In this document: positions 17,071-25,970 of the stretch, one piece after another
Position numbering within the stretch: position 1 is the stretch's first letter
Layout: the number at the start of each line of letters is the position of its first letter
DNA from: CAYZJB01 sp964602985
GTDB lineage: Bacteria > CLD3 > SB21
Length of the DNA stretch: 54,743 nt
Assembly: GCA_964602985.1 (NCBI GenBank)
Contig: CAZRTJ010000023.1
Coordinates: 1 to 54,743 of the forward strand
Direction: 5' to 3'
Made by a program: the position numbers and the translations under genes
Notes under the pieces: model-generated
What the model was told of the DNA's origin: nothing
Database searches by the model: none
The model's input: the letters and a program-made list of their open reading frames with translations, nothing else

Positions 17071-17075
17071 TCGCC

Positions 17076-17819
17076 ATGCGTATTTCCATCATCGTTCCGG
17101 CGCACAACGAAGAGAAGATCATCGGACGCTGTTTGCAGGCCATTCTAGCCGCCGACCTGCCCGAAGGCTCAGAAGTTCTCGTGGTCAACAACGCCTCTTC
17201 CGATCGAACGCGCGAGGAGGTGATGAAATTTCCCTCTGTGCGGCTCGTCGACGAACCCGACAAGGGACTGACCAAAGCGCGTCAACGCGGCTTCCTCTCC
17301 TCGACCGGAGACATTTTGTATTATATCGACGCGGACACCCTGATTCCACGCCATCTTGTGCGATATGTTGAAAAACATTTCCGAGACAACCCCAGGCTGG
17401 TGGGTGTGTCCGGCCCGTACAAGTATCATGACTGGCACGCGGGCGGGCGCTTCATATTGTGGCTGTATCATTGGACGCTGGTTCCGTTTACGCAACTGGT
17501 GGTGAATCGATTGCTGCGGAAGGGATCGGTTTTTTACGGCGGCAATTTTGCCATTCGACGCGACGTGCTCCAGGCCATCGGCGGATTTGACACGCATTTG
17601 GAATTCTGGAGCGAAGACACGCAAATTGGCAGGCGAGTATCCGCGCATGGCGACGTTCGGTTCCTTCATCGCGCCTATGTTTTTACGTCCGCCCGGCGCT
17701 TCTACTCCGAGGGAATCATCCGCGTCCTGATGCGCTATATCATGAACTTCTTTTGGGATATCTTCTTCCATCGTCCCTTCACCAAAGGCTACAAAGACGT
17801 GCGCGCCGTGGAGCGCTAA
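17076..17819 (+). CDS. family 2 glycosyltransferase
   Basis: A 247-residue GT-A fold inverting glycosyltransferase. N-terminal SIIVPAHNEEKIIGRCL is the nucleotide-binding start. Asp85-Ala-Asp87 in YYIDADTL is the metal-binding DXD. FWSEDTQIGRRV supplies the later ED motif (general base region). A hydrophobic stretch around 125-150 (ILWLYHWTLVPFTQLVV) suggests membrane association, as in dolichol-phosphate-mannose-synthase-like enzymes. Donor and acceptor are unknown. There is no ribosome-binding site; the promoter puts the transcript start at the ATG. Its end overlaps the convergent CAP-domain gene by 4 nt. Confidence 0.87.
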   Translation: MRISIIVPAHNEEKIIGRCLQAILAADLPEGSEVLVVNNASSDRTREEVMKFPSVRLVDEPDKGLTKARQRGFLSSTGDILYYIDADTLIPRHLVRYVEKHFRDNPRLVGVSGPYKYHDWHAGGRFILWLYHWTLVPFTQLVVNRLLRKGSVFYGGNFAIRRDVLQAIGGFDTHLEFWSEDTQIGRRVSAHGDVRFLHRAYVFTSARRFYSEGIIRVLMRYIMNFFWDIFFHRPFTKGYKDVRAVER

Positions 17820-18913
17820 CGACGACCAAAAGCATCCGTTCCATCTTTTCCGGTCACCACGTTCAGCCGGTGTTTGATCCGGCGCTGGCGGCCAGAGCCG
17901 CATCCCAGATCAATCCTCGCGCGCCCATCGGGAATCCAGAGGCGAAAGGCGCCCCGTTCAAGTCGTACGATCGATTTCTCGTCCAGGATCGCCACGCAAT
18001 TCTCCACGTCGCTTCGCGCAGGCATGTTCCCTTCGAGCCACACGAGAAGTCGCTGGGACCATCGAAACTCTTTTTGAAGGACTGGAAATTTCGAATCCCC
18101 CCAGGCGTCGTGCCATTCGGATAACTTCGTTTCCGAGGATAGCGGGATCGTTTTGAATACGACATAGTCCTGTGCCATTTCATTTTCCGCATACGCAAAT
18201 TGCATTTCGCACTCTGCATCGGCCGGCCACTCAAAGATCACGCGCGCGCGTTTGTTGTGGGATTCAAATGGACGCGACCACTCGCCGCAGGAAACCAGAA
18301 TGGAGCGTTCGCTCTGCAATTCAAGATTCACCTCCAGCACAGGCGCGGCAGATGTACGGATCGATAACGTATCCAAGGTGAGGTCGCGATCGGAAAAAAC
18401 CTGCGTGGCGACATTGCGTACCCGATGGATGCGCGTGGACCCGACCAGCGTGTCGCTCTCTGTCGTGATCACACCGACGCCAACGTGAGTGAAATTTTCC
18501 CGAAGTATATTTTCCCGATGGCCCGGGCTCCGCATCCACTGGTCGACGAAAATTCGCGCGATCGAGTCGCCGTCCACACTGTTGACGGCGATGTTCTCAC
18601 CGACGACAAAATCCGTGAGACCGGCAAAATACACGCGATCGTCTGCGAGCGGCCACCTGGGATCGGGTGACGTATGGGAAAAATAACCCGAATCGATCAT
18701 CTCTCGCGTGTGCTGACGAGCGGCCGACTGGAGGTGCCGATCCCAGATCAGGGGCTGAAAGCCGCGCCGGGCGCGTTCCTCATTGATTCGATGGATCGTC
18801 TCCGTTTCAACGTCCTCCCGACCGGAGATGGATGCAAAGCGGTCGACGAAGGTCTGGCCCCAGCCGGAGGAACAGATGAAACAGAGAAGGAATAACTCAA
18901 CCCGCGGACGCAA
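17816..18913 (-). CDS. secreted CAP/SCP-domain protein
   Basis: A 365-residue exported protein from a TTG start, with signal peptide (about 1-20, ending SSGWGQ). Residues about 35-165 form a CAP (SCP/PR1-like) domain: INEERARRG, HTREMIDSGYFSHTSPD, GENIA and WMRSPGHRENILRENFTHVGVGV, with the conserved His and Glu residues. The C-terminal 190 residues are unlike anything I recognise; they look beta-rich, as in an adhesion or binding module. It overlaps the end of ruvA by 17 nt, so it is the last gene of the long minus-strand operon. CAP proteins in bacteria are poorly characterised; a protease or lipid-binding role is possible. Confidence 0.84.
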   Translation of the reverse strand: MRPRVELFLLCFICSSGWGQTFVDRFASISGREDVETETIHRINEERARRGFQPLIWDRHLQSAARQHTREMIDSGYFSHTSPDPRWPLADDRVYFAGLTDFVVGENIAVNSVDGDSIARIFVDQWMRSPGHRENILRENFTHVGVGVITTESDTLVGSTRIHRVRNVATQVFSDRDLTLDTLSIRTSAAPVLEVNLELQSERSILVSCGEWSRPFESHNKRARVIFEWPADAECEMQFAYAENEMAQDYVVFKTIPLSSETKLSEWHDAWGDSKFPVLQKEFRWSQRLLVWLEGNMPARSDVENCVAILDEKSIVRLERGAFRLWIPDGRARIDLGCGSGRQRRIKHRLNVVTGKDGTDAFGRR

Positions 18914-19499
18914 TGCGAAGAGCTGTTTTGATCACGAGTTGAAGAGAAGGATGGGGCTCGCGGATTTCCTGAAAGGCGCGTCCCACAGATTTTTCGGCGA
19001 TTTGTTTGCCGTACCCGAGTGAAACCATCGCCATGACCGCTTCTTCGGTCAGACTTGAAGACACCGTCAGGGGTGGGGATTCCGACGCTCCCTCGAGGCG
19101 GTGGATCTTGTCTTTCAATTCGAGAATCAACCGCTGTGCGGTCTTTCTGCCGACGCCCGGCAGCGCGGTGATCGCCGATAGATTTTCCGATGCGACCGCG
19201 GCCCGGAATTCCGATGCCGTGATACTGGAAACAATTCCAATGGCCGACTTCGGTCCAATGCCGCTGACCGAAATCAACAGGACGAAGAGCGATTTCTCTT
19301 CCTGCGTGGCAAATCCGTACAGAACTTGCGCGTCTTCGCGAACGTGCAGATACGTCTGAATCTGAACGGCCTCTCCCGCCGCAGGAAGCCGATCATAACT
19401 ACTGACGGGAATGAATACCTCGTATCCGACGCCATGAACGTCTACGACCAAACGGGTCGGACTTTTTTCAAGCAGTGTGCCGTGTAAAAAACTGATCAC
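18897..19499 (-). CDS. ruvA: Holliday junction branch migration protein RuvA
   Basis: A 200-residue RuvA. It has the N-terminal OB fold (ISFLHGTLLEKSPTRLVVDVHGVGYEV), two helix-hairpin-helix motifs (ISVSGIGPKSAI and LPGVGRKTAQRL) and the C-terminal RuvB-binding domain (EEAVMAMVSLGYGKQIAEKSV). RuvA binds the four-way junction and docks the RuvB motor. The GTG at 19499 is chosen as start: GGAG lies 6 nt upstream, the stop of the preceding gene overlaps it (GTGA), and the result matches the usual RuvA N-terminus; an ATG at 19511 is the alternative. No ruvB or ruvC is in the window, and it follows two WG-repeat genes, an unusual neighbourhood. Confidence 0.93.
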   Translation of the reverse strand: MISFLHGTLLEKSPTRLVVDVHGVGYEVFIPVSSYDRLPAAGEAVQIQTYLHVREDAQVLYGFATQEEKSLFVLLISVSGIGPKSAIGIVSSITASEFRAAVASENLSAITALPGVGRKTAQRLILELKDKIHRLEGASESPPLTVSSSLTEEAVMAMVSLGYGKQIAEKSVGRAFQEIREPHPSLQLVIKTALRIASAG

Positions 19500-20776
19500 G
19501 GTGAACTCCATATTTTCTTGCCGGAGCGGTGGTAATAACCCCAGCCTTGTTTCGATCGAACCCGGACGATATGCTCATCCACGAGCGTCACCTCATCCCA
19601 CTCGAGTGGAACGATGTTCTTGCCCTGGAGATTGATCGCGCCCCATCGATCTGCCTTCCGGATAAAGCCCCATCCCATATGGAAGCGCCGAGCCTCATCG
19701 TACAGCGAGTCCGTCAATGGTTTTCCGGACTGATCCAGATACATGTATCTTGAAGTGGAGTCGGACATCACCAGATACCCTTCGGACATCCCCCACCCGG
19801 TCATTCCTGAACCCGGTCCGATCACCCACTGGCCCTTGCGATTCAACACCGACCCGTCGTCCAACGGCAAGAGCTCGTCGGACAAAAAGTTGAGTCGAAT
19901 TTCTCCAATGTCGGCACGAACGATCTTTCCCTCAGATGACACGAGCGAAAAGCGCCCGCCATAGGGTCCATTATCATAAGACCCTCCCTCCATCACGACG
20001 GCGCTCCCATCGACAAAATCGCCGACGTAGGTCGCGCGCAGGGTCGGCGCCACTACGACCTTTCCCCAACGATCGATGATTCCCCAGCTTCCTTGTAGAC
20101 AATCCCATCCCGTCTGATGACAATCGTCGGAGAACCACGTGCGCTCATCGGTAAATTCTCCGACCCAGTGGAACGTGGGAGGGACGACCACGCTCCCCGT
20201 CGAATCGGCAAATCCCCATAGACAATTCCCACACGAACTTCCATGCTCTCGAAAATTCGGCAATCCGTGGCCGAGAAATCGAACGCGGTTCCGCAAAGTA
20301 CGGCCGATCACCAGCGGCTTTGCCCTCCACTTCGAATCCAGCGGCTGGCTTGGAAGATTGCCAAAACGCGGCGCGATCAGGCGTGAACCGCTAGTGTCGA
20401 TCAAACCCCAACCATATTTCGTATTCCACAATGTATTCAACTGGGCGCCGTGTCGTACCAGCAGGGAATCCCACGTAGTCATGGATTCCAACCAAGGAAA
20501 GATGATCTTGTTCTGGCCGGGATTTCTGCTCTTCACAGTGTCCCTGCGCGTTCCGAGGTGGTTCCATCTTTGCTGAATGCCACTCTTCCAAACATCAAAT
20601 TCAAGCCCGGAGGACGAAAACCGGAATCCAATTGTGTCGTACTCCGGCCTTACGACCACCTGCCCCAGTGTGTCGATGAAACCCCACCTGCCCGATTCAT
20701 TGACAAAAGGATAAATGGGTACTTGCGCGCGCGACGGGGTAGCAAGAAGAAACGCGACGAGGAGCCACTTTTTCAC
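19496..20776 (-). CDS. secreted WG-repeat protein (first of a pair, downstream copy)
   Basis: A 426-residue exported protein with signal peptide (about 1-17, SRAQ). WG beta-repeats are scattered through it: RWGFIDTLGQVVVRPEYD, GWGLIDTSGSRLIAPRF, LWGFADSTGSVVVPPTF, SWGIIDRWGKVVVAPTL, RWGAINLQGKNIVPLEW and GWGYYHRSG. Each is a WGxxDxxGxxVxxPxY unit. WG repeats form beta-propeller-like or solenoid surfaces of unknown function, common in Bacteroidota and relatives. It starts with GTG overlapping the stop of the neighbouring WG gene (GTGA), and its stop overlaps the ruvA start. It is likely periplasmic or outer-membrane associated. Confidence 0.85.
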   Translation of the reverse strand: MKKWLLVAFLLATPSRAQVPIYPFVNESGRWGFIDTLGQVVVRPEYDTIGFRFSSSGLEFDVWKSGIQQRWNHLGTRRDTVKSRNPGQNKIIFPWLESMTTWDSLLVRHGAQLNTLWNTKYGWGLIDTSGSRLIAPRFGNLPSQPLDSKWRAKPLVIGRTLRNRVRFLGHGLPNFREHGSSCGNCLWGFADSTGSVVVPPTFHWVGEFTDERTWFSDDCHQTGWDCLQGSWGIIDRWGKVVVAPTLRATYVGDFVDGSAVVMEGGSYDNGPYGGRFSLVSSEGKIVRADIGEIRLNFLSDELLPLDDGSVLNRKGQWVIGPGSGMTGWGMSEGYLVMSDSTSRYMYLDQSGKPLTDSLYDEARRFHMGWGFIRKADRWGAINLQGKNIVPLEWDEVTLVDEHIVRVRSKQGWGYYHRSGKKIWSSP

Positions 20777-22098
20777 AGCCCGTGCCCTCGATCCGGAAGT
20801 TCACGCATTTGCCCGAGAGCAACCCACCTGGCCAACCGGCTGGCGTCAAAATACTGCGCTCTCCCCTGCAGGATGGTTCCCCTGTAATTGATATTCCACA
20901 TCCTGTCCTTCTTGAATGCCGCGGCAATTCCCGGAGGCTCGCCAGTCAACGGGTCGCTGGTGGTAACACTGTCGTACCGTGGCTTCAGTACGTAGCCGCC
21001 GGACGTGTCGATGAGGCCCCACTGGCCGCCGACCAGCTTCACCCCCAGTCTAGAATTCAATAGATACGCGTCATACCAACCGCCCTCATTCACCCAGGCC
21101 GTGCCTTTGTAAAACGCATGTACGGCGGCGAGATCGTTGTGGCGAATGACCTCCCCATGCCTGTCGAGCAGACCCCAGGTTCCGATGGTTGATAGCGCAC
21201 TATTGATATCCTCTTCCGAGGGAGGAATTAATTCGTCCAGAAACCCGGCGGCTTGAATCTCGCCCTTCCTGCGGACCCATGTAACTTCGGCCTCATCATC
21301 GTGAATAATTTCCGTGAATTGCGGTGACAAGGCATATTGTCCCTCGCGATCCACGAGCCCCCACAGGCTCTCTTCCTTCACCCACGCCAGCCCGCTCGAC
21401 ATGAAGGACATGGCTTCCACAAACCGCGGTCGAATCAGCCACTGCCCACGACGATCGACATAACCTACGCGCGACGCTGGGTCATGAAGGCTGCGCGCGC
21501 AAAACGCACCGTTCCAATAACAGCCCACGACCAGTATGCTGTCCAACTCCGACACGTGTCCGGTCGTGTCCACCAGACGGCTTCCCAAAGACGCCACGCC
21601 TGATTCAAAATGTCCGATGGCCCAGCCATTTTCGATCACAACTTCGTTTCCATTTGGCTGTATCAACCCCTCCATTCGCTTCGATCCCTCCTGGCGGTAG
21701 AACGCCCAACGATCCATACCAAGATAAGCCAACGAGCCGTATCGGGGCGGGACAACCCACTGACCGCTGCCATTTAGCGCACCGTAGTAGGTATCCTTCA
21801 TCACGCGGACGTATCCGTCGCGAACGACGTCGACTTGCTCGTAAACGGTATCGATCAGGAGCTTGCCGGCGGCGTCTATGACACCCCACCTGTAAGTGTC
21901 TGTACTGATCGCAAGGAGCCCGCCGGGTCCGATTTTGATATCCCGATATCGCGCCGGCAGAATTTCGTTCCCGGCTTCATCCACGACACCGAACTTCTCC
22001 TGTTCCTTGGAGGTGTAGAATTCTCTCGGTCCGGATTTCGGACCCGATTCCTTAGCCGCACATCCGACAATCACAAGGAAAAGACACAGTCGAATCAC
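20773..22098 (-). CDS. WG-repeat lipoprotein (upstream copy)
   Basis: A 441-residue protein from the GTG at 22098, which has a perfect AGGAGG ribosome-binding site 7 nt upstream; a longer frame would run into radC. The signal peptide ends in the lipobox VIVGCAAK, so it is probably a lipoprotein. WG repeats include FGVVDEAGNEILPARY, RWGVIDAAGKLLIDTVY, YYGALNGSGQWVVPPRY, LWGLVDREGQYALSPQF, TWGLLDRHGE and QWGLIDTSGGYVLKPRY. It is paralogous to the following gene and was probably formed by tandem duplication with much divergence. It lies between radC (22 nt) and the second WG gene (4-nt overlap). Function unknown. Confidence 0.85.
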   Translation of the reverse strand: MIRLCLFLVIVGCAAKESGPKSGPREFYTSKEQEKFGVVDEAGNEILPARYRDIKIGPGGLLAISTDTYRWGVIDAAGKLLIDTVYEQVDVVRDGYVRVMKDTYYGALNGSGQWVVPPRYGSLAYLGMDRWAFYRQEGSKRMEGLIQPNGNEVVIENGWAIGHFESGVASLGSRLVDTTGHVSELDSILVVGCYWNGAFCARSLHDPASRVGYVDRRGQWLIRPRFVEAMSFMSSGLAWVKEESLWGLVDREGQYALSPQFTEIIHDDEAEVTWVRRKGEIQAAGFLDELIPPSEEDINSALSTIGTWGLLDRHGEVIRHNDLAAVHAFYKGTAWVNEGGWYDAYLLNSRLGVKLVGGQWGLIDTSGGYVLKPRYDSVTTSDPLTGEPPGIAAAFKKDRMWNINYRGTILQGRAQYFDASRLARWVALGQMRELPDRGHGL

Positions 22099-22120
22099 GT
22101 TCGTTCCTCCTTTTGTTGAC

Positions 22121-22813
22121 TTACACATGTCCCAACGCCCTCAAACTGACAAAGGCATTCCGCCCGATAATGATATGATCCCGGACGGGAATTCCCATCA
22201 GTTCCCCGCATTCCTTTAGTTGACGTGTAATGGAAATGTCCTCCGGACTCGGGTCGCAATTTCCGCTAGGATGGTTGTGGATGAGGATCATGCTGGCGGC
22301 GCCTTCGTCGACGGCATACTTAAAAACCTCCCGTGGATGAACCAGGCTGGCATTCAAAATCCCCTCGCTGATCGTCCGGTCTCCCTGAATCTGATTGGCG
22401 CCGTCCAGTAAAACAACCTTGAATATTTCTTTCTTCAAATCGCGCATGAGCGGCTGGTAGATGGACGCGATGTCCTCCGGGGAAAGGATCCGTTTCTTCG
22501 GCTCGTAGCGATGAGAGGCCACACGCCGTGCCAGTTCGAACGCCGCGGCGATTTTGATCGCCTTGACCTTGCCGATACCTCTTTGCCGCGCCAACTCCGC
22601 CACGTTGCGAGTGGCCAGATCGGCGAGACTTCCGTATTCCTTCACCAGGTTTTTGGCAATATCCACGGCCGTGGCGTTTCGCGTGCCGGTGTTGATCAGG
22701 ATGGCCAGCAATTCTGCGTCGCTCAGGATGGAGGCGCCGTGTCTTTCCAACTTCTCTCGTGGACGATCGTCATGCGCCCACTCTTTGATGGTCGGACGTT
22801 CAACCATACTCAT
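22121..22813 (-). CDS. radC: RadC/JAB-domain protein
   Basis: A 230-residue RadC-family protein. The N-terminal helix-hairpin-helix region (about 15-100, RQRGIGKVKAIKIAAAFELARR) is followed by a JAMM metal-binding domain with His179-Asn-His181, Ser189 and Asp192 in HNHPSGNCDPSPED, and the conserved VFKYAV and RDHIIIG segments. Once linked to DNA repair, RadC has no settled biochemical role; the JAMM residues are intact, so metal-dependent hydrolase activity is possible. It is 18 nt downstream of a zinc-ribbon membrane gene and upstream of the WG pair and ruvA. Confidence 0.92.
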   Translation of the reverse strand: MSMVERPTIKEWAHDDRPREKLERHGASILSDAELLAILINTGTRNATAVDIAKNLVKEYGSLADLATRNVAELARQRGIGKVKAIKIAAAFELARRVASHRYEPKKRILSPEDIASIYQPLMRDLKKEIFKVVLLDGANQIQGDRTISEGILNASLVHPREVFKYAVDEGAASMILIHNHPSGNCDPSPEDISITRQLKECGELMGIPVRDHIIIGRNAFVSLRALGHV

Positions 22814-22831
22814 GACCCCTCGCGGTAACGT

Positions 22832-23614
22832 CTACGTTTGCCCTGCTCCGCACTGATCGCAAAAATTGGCCGCCGCGGAGATCGGGCGGCCGCACACACG
22901 ACACGACTTCGTTTGCACAACCGACACGTTTTCGGAAGTGACCGGCTCAAAACAATCCCGGTACGCGACCGCAGCGATCGTGTATGAGAGTGGCAGGGTA
23001 AAAATCATTCCGATGTAACAAGCGTAGACGCCGAGTTGGGCGATGAGGTTCACCACGAATGCAAAAATCGCAAACATGATCCAATCCTGAGACGTCACCT
23101 CGTAACTCTTTTGCATCGCTGACACTGCCGACAGGTTTTGCCTCACCACGATCGGCGGCGCCAGATACAGCAGGCCGCCCACAATCAAACCAGGAATATA
23201 ACACAAGATCGCTCCGATCGCGATCAACAATGTGCTCAGAAACATGGTAAGAATCATCGTGCCGGTCCACGGTCCGCCGGACCACACGTCGGAGTACGTG
23301 ATCGTCTGACCCTCCAATTGCTTGAATGCCGCCCGGTACATGCCTGCCGCGATGAAACTGATCCACGCCAGCAAGAGTCCGAGGAACAGAACGATGCTGG
23401 CGCCAAACACGGTGAGAAATTCCTCAAAACTCTTCTGAGTGGTTCCCGCGCTGTAGATCTGAACGAAGAACAAAACATACGCCACAACCGCCAGGATGGC
23501 GATTGGCAGAAAAAGCGTCAAACCCATCAGCGACCAAACCTGCCACTGGGCGACAAAGAGATTCCATCCGCCGCTGATCCAGTCCCCAAATCGTACGATG
23601 TTCTTTTTGGCCAT
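22832..23614 (-). CDS. polytopic membrane protein with C-terminal zinc ribbon (copy 2)
   Basis: A 260-residue integral membrane protein with about six hydrophobic segments. It opens with the amphipathic FGDWISGGWNLFVAQWQVW and contains MYRAAFKQLEGQTITYSDV and GGLLYLAPPIVVRQNLSAVSAMQKSYEVTSQDW. These resemble the glycerophosphoryl-diester-phosphodiesterase-like/DUF975 class of membrane domains. A four-Cys zinc ribbon closes it (CRVCGRPISAAANFCDQCG). It is clearly paralogous to the gene at 23624: same length, same DWI-GGW start and same CGAGQT end. Function unknown; the ribbon would face the cytoplasm. Confidence 0.8.
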   Translation of the reverse strand: MAKKNIVRFGDWISGGWNLFVAQWQVWSLMGLTLFLPIAILAVVAYVLFFVQIYSAGTTQKSFEEFLTVFGASIVLFLGLLLAWISFIAAGMYRAAFKQLEGQTITYSDVWSGGPWTGTMILTMFLSTLLIAIGAILCYIPGLIVGGLLYLAPPIVVRQNLSAVSAMQKSYEVTSQDWIMFAIFAFVVNLIAQLGVYACYIGMIFTLPLSYTIAAVAYRDCFEPVTSENVSVVQTKSCRVCGRPISAAANFCDQCGAGQT

Positions 23615-23623
23615 CCGAAATTC

Positions 23624-24403
23624 CTATGTCTGTCCCGCTCCGCAGAACTCGCAGAAATTGGAGCGAACCGGAATCATCTTTTTGCAGTTTCGGCATTCTT
23701 TCGAATAGAGCCGGTCCACAGGGTTCGGTTCCGCCACCGGTGCATCAAAGCAGTCGCGATACGCGACGCCCGAGCACGTAAACAACAATCCGTAAGAAAA
23801 AATAAAGCCCACACCGCAGGCAAAAATCCCAAGCGCCGCCAGCAGCGGGATCACAAATCCCACGAGCGTCCACATCAACCAATCCGATTTGGTCGCCTCG
23901 AAGCTGGCCTTCAGCGCGTCCAGCGGCTCCATCCCCTTGTCTACAATCAAAGGAATCGTCAGGAACGTCATTCCACGAACAATGAACGCCGGAAAGAAGC
24001 ACATCATGGTTCCGACGTATTCCAGGAACCCGATGATCAGCATCGCGACGAGCACCTTGACGTATAGCCCGACGCCGGAGAACAGGTCCGAAATCTCAAT
24101 CTCTTCCCCGCGTGCCTGCTTGATGGCCGCGCGATACAGACCGCCGACGAACACCGACGCGACGATCGCCACCACAAAAGCCGTCAGAATCCCGATCGTC
24201 AGGGATTGCGTCATGCTGCGGCTCATGATTTCCAGGAAAGACCCGGTGATTCGCGGCTGCGTTTTCAAACTGATGTATTGCGAAAATCCATACACCATTC
24301 CGATGGGAAGTACGAAAATCCCCATCATGACGCACCACACCTGCCATCTCGCTGTCAGTAACCTCCATCCGCCCGTGATCCAATCTCCCAGCTTGGCCTT
24401 CAT
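23624..24403 (-). CDS. polytopic membrane protein with C-terminal zinc ribbon (copy 1)
   Basis: A 259-residue paralogue of the next gene, 9 nt upstream of it. Shared landmarks are the start GDWITGGWRLLTARWQVW, LYRAAIKQARGEEIEISDLFSG, LDALKASFEATKSDW, VAYRDCFD and the final zinc ribbon CRNCKKMIPVRSNFCEFCGAGQT. About six membrane segments are visible. Identity looks moderate, so the duplication is old. It follows the NhaD-like antiporter by 7 nt. No function is known for this architecture. Confidence 0.8.
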   Translation of the reverse strand: MKAKLGDWITGGWRLLTARWQVWCVMMGIFVLPIGMVYGFSQYISLKTQPRITGSFLEIMSRSMTQSLTIGILTAFVVAIVASVFVGGLYRAAIKQARGEEIEISDLFSGVGLYVKVLVAMLIIGFLEYVGTMMCFFPAFIVRGMTFLTIPLIVDKGMEPLDALKASFEATKSDWLMWTLVGFVIPLLAALGIFACGVGFIFSYGLLFTCSGVAYRDCFDAPVAEPNPVDRLYSKECRNCKKMIPVRSNFCEFCGAGQT

Positions 24404-24410
24404 CTCGACC

Positions 24411-25901
24411 TCACGCGAAAAACAACAGCCAGATCAGCCCGTAAATCGGGATCAGGATCGGAACGGAATACTTGACGATGTATCCGAAGAAACTCGGACA
24501 TTGAATCCCTCGCTGCTCCGCAATGCTCTTGACCATAAAATTCGGCCCGTTGCCGATGTACGTATTGGCTCCAAAAAATACCGCGCCGAGAGAAATGGCC
24601 AGCAAATACTCTTCGAACTCGGTAATGTGGAAGATCCCCATCATCCACGGGATGTTCGGCGTCATGGTCCCTTCTAGACCATAAAAATCCCGTAATGCTT
24701 CCATTCCTCCCGGGATATTGAATTTTCCGACCGCCGCGCTCAGAAAACTCAGATACGTCGGCGCGTTGTCCAGGAAAGACGACAAGATGCCCGTCGACCA
24801 GTAGAACAGACCCGGGGTCAGAGTCGACGCGACTTCCGGTTTGCTTGCGAACGCCTGCACAAGTTGAAGCGCGGGAATCATGGTGGCAAAGATCCCGATA
24901 AACAGCCAGGCGACTTCTTTGATCGGCGCAAAGTTAAATTCATTGCCTCGCAGCGCTTCTTTGTCGGCGGTCTTGTATGCGACCCAGGCGATGGCAAACA
25001 TGAGGATCTCGCGGATACCAAACGGAACATGCAGCAGTTCCGCCAGATTCGGGAAACCCGGAATCACATTGGGATCCAGAAATACGGCGATGATCACAAG
25101 AGCCAGATACGCGAAATTCTTGGTTCCCCGCACGGTCATCTTTCCCGTGTGTGTTTGCGCCGGACCCGTCGCGGTGTTGCGTTTGTCGATCACGTAGAAG
25201 ACAGCAATGATCAGAAGCGAGGTCAACAGCCAGATGTGAATCACGTGCTCAATGACCCAGAAGAACGGAACCCCTTTGAGGAATCCCAGAAACAGCGGTG
25301 GATCCCCAATCGGTGTGAGGGCGCCACCGACATTGCTGACGGTAAAAATAAAAAAGATCACGTGATACGGCTTGATTCGTCCCTGATTGATCCGCAGGAA
25401 AGGACGAATGAGCAACATCGATGCGCCCGTAGTCCCGATCAGATTCGCAACCACACATCCGATGAAGAGCATCATCGAGTTCAACATCGGCGTTGCTTTT
25501 CGATCCACGGTGATGAGGATCCCCCCGGAAGCGACAAAGAGCGACGTCAGCAGGGAAATAAAGCTGATGTATTCCGCCAGCGTGTGAAGCAGACTGTGGC
25601 TGTCGTGGAGAAAAATCAGATAATAGACGACGGTGACGGCCCCCAGACCGACCGATACTTTATGAAAATTATGTTCCCAAAAATGGGGATAGAACAACGG
25701 CCCGGTGGCGATCATCAATAGCAGGACGACAAACGGCAAAACCATGTAGACGGAGGGCAGATGGTGTTCTTGCTCCGTCGTGGCGGCAACTGCCGCGGAA
25801 TCGACTTTCACGGTATCGGTTTGCTGCGCGGCAACATCCATTGTACCTGCCGACGCCGATGCAAAGAGCAGGATCCCTACAATCATCCAAACGCGTTTCA
25901 T
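24411..25901 (-). CDS. NhaD/CitMHS-like sodium:proton antiporter family protein
   Basis: A 496-residue transporter of the ion-transporter superfamily. The first 26 residues form a cleavable signal peptide, followed by a short acidic extracytoplasmic stretch (about 27-50), as in the FCB and Verrucomicrobiota members of this group. About 11 membrane helices follow, with the re-entrant signatures NLIGTTGASMLLIRPFLR, NVGGALTPIGDPPLFLGFLKG and SSFLDNAPTYLSFL. The closest annotation is sodium:proton antiporter or putative citrate transporter; which ion or acid is moved is not certain. It is the first gene of the minus-strand run leading through radC and ruvA, with GAGAGG 3 nt before its ATG. Confidence 0.82.
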   Translation of the reverse strand: MKRVWMIVGILLFASASAGTMDVAAQQTDTVKVDSAAVAATTEQEHHLPSVYMVLPFVVLLLMIATGPLFYPHFWEHNFHKVSVGLGAVTVVYYLIFLHDSHSLLHTLAEYISFISLLTSLFVASGGILITVDRKATPMLNSMMLFIGCVVANLIGTTGASMLLIRPFLRINQGRIKPYHVIFFIFTVSNVGGALTPIGDPPLFLGFLKGVPFFWVIEHVIHIWLLTSLLIIAVFYVIDKRNTATGPAQTHTGKMTVRGTKNFAYLALVIIAVFLDPNVIPGFPNLAELLHVPFGIREILMFAIAWVAYKTADKEALRGNEFNFAPIKEVAWLFIGIFATMIPALQLVQAFASKPEVASTLTPGLFYWSTGILSSFLDNAPTYLSFLSAAVGKFNIPGGMEALRDFYGLEGTMTPNIPWMMGIFHITEFEEYLLAISLGAVFFGANTYIGNGPNFMVKSIAEQRGIQCPSFFGYIVKYSVPILIPIYGLIWLLFFA

Positions 25902-25970
25902 GAACCTCTCTCCTGGTTAATTTCGTACCGGAAGCACCTGGCCTATGGCAAAATCATTTTGCAAGCGTTT

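Noticed and set aside
24864..25721. 285-codon plus-strand open frame
   Set aside because: Antisense to the NhaD-like transporter; highly charged shadow product.
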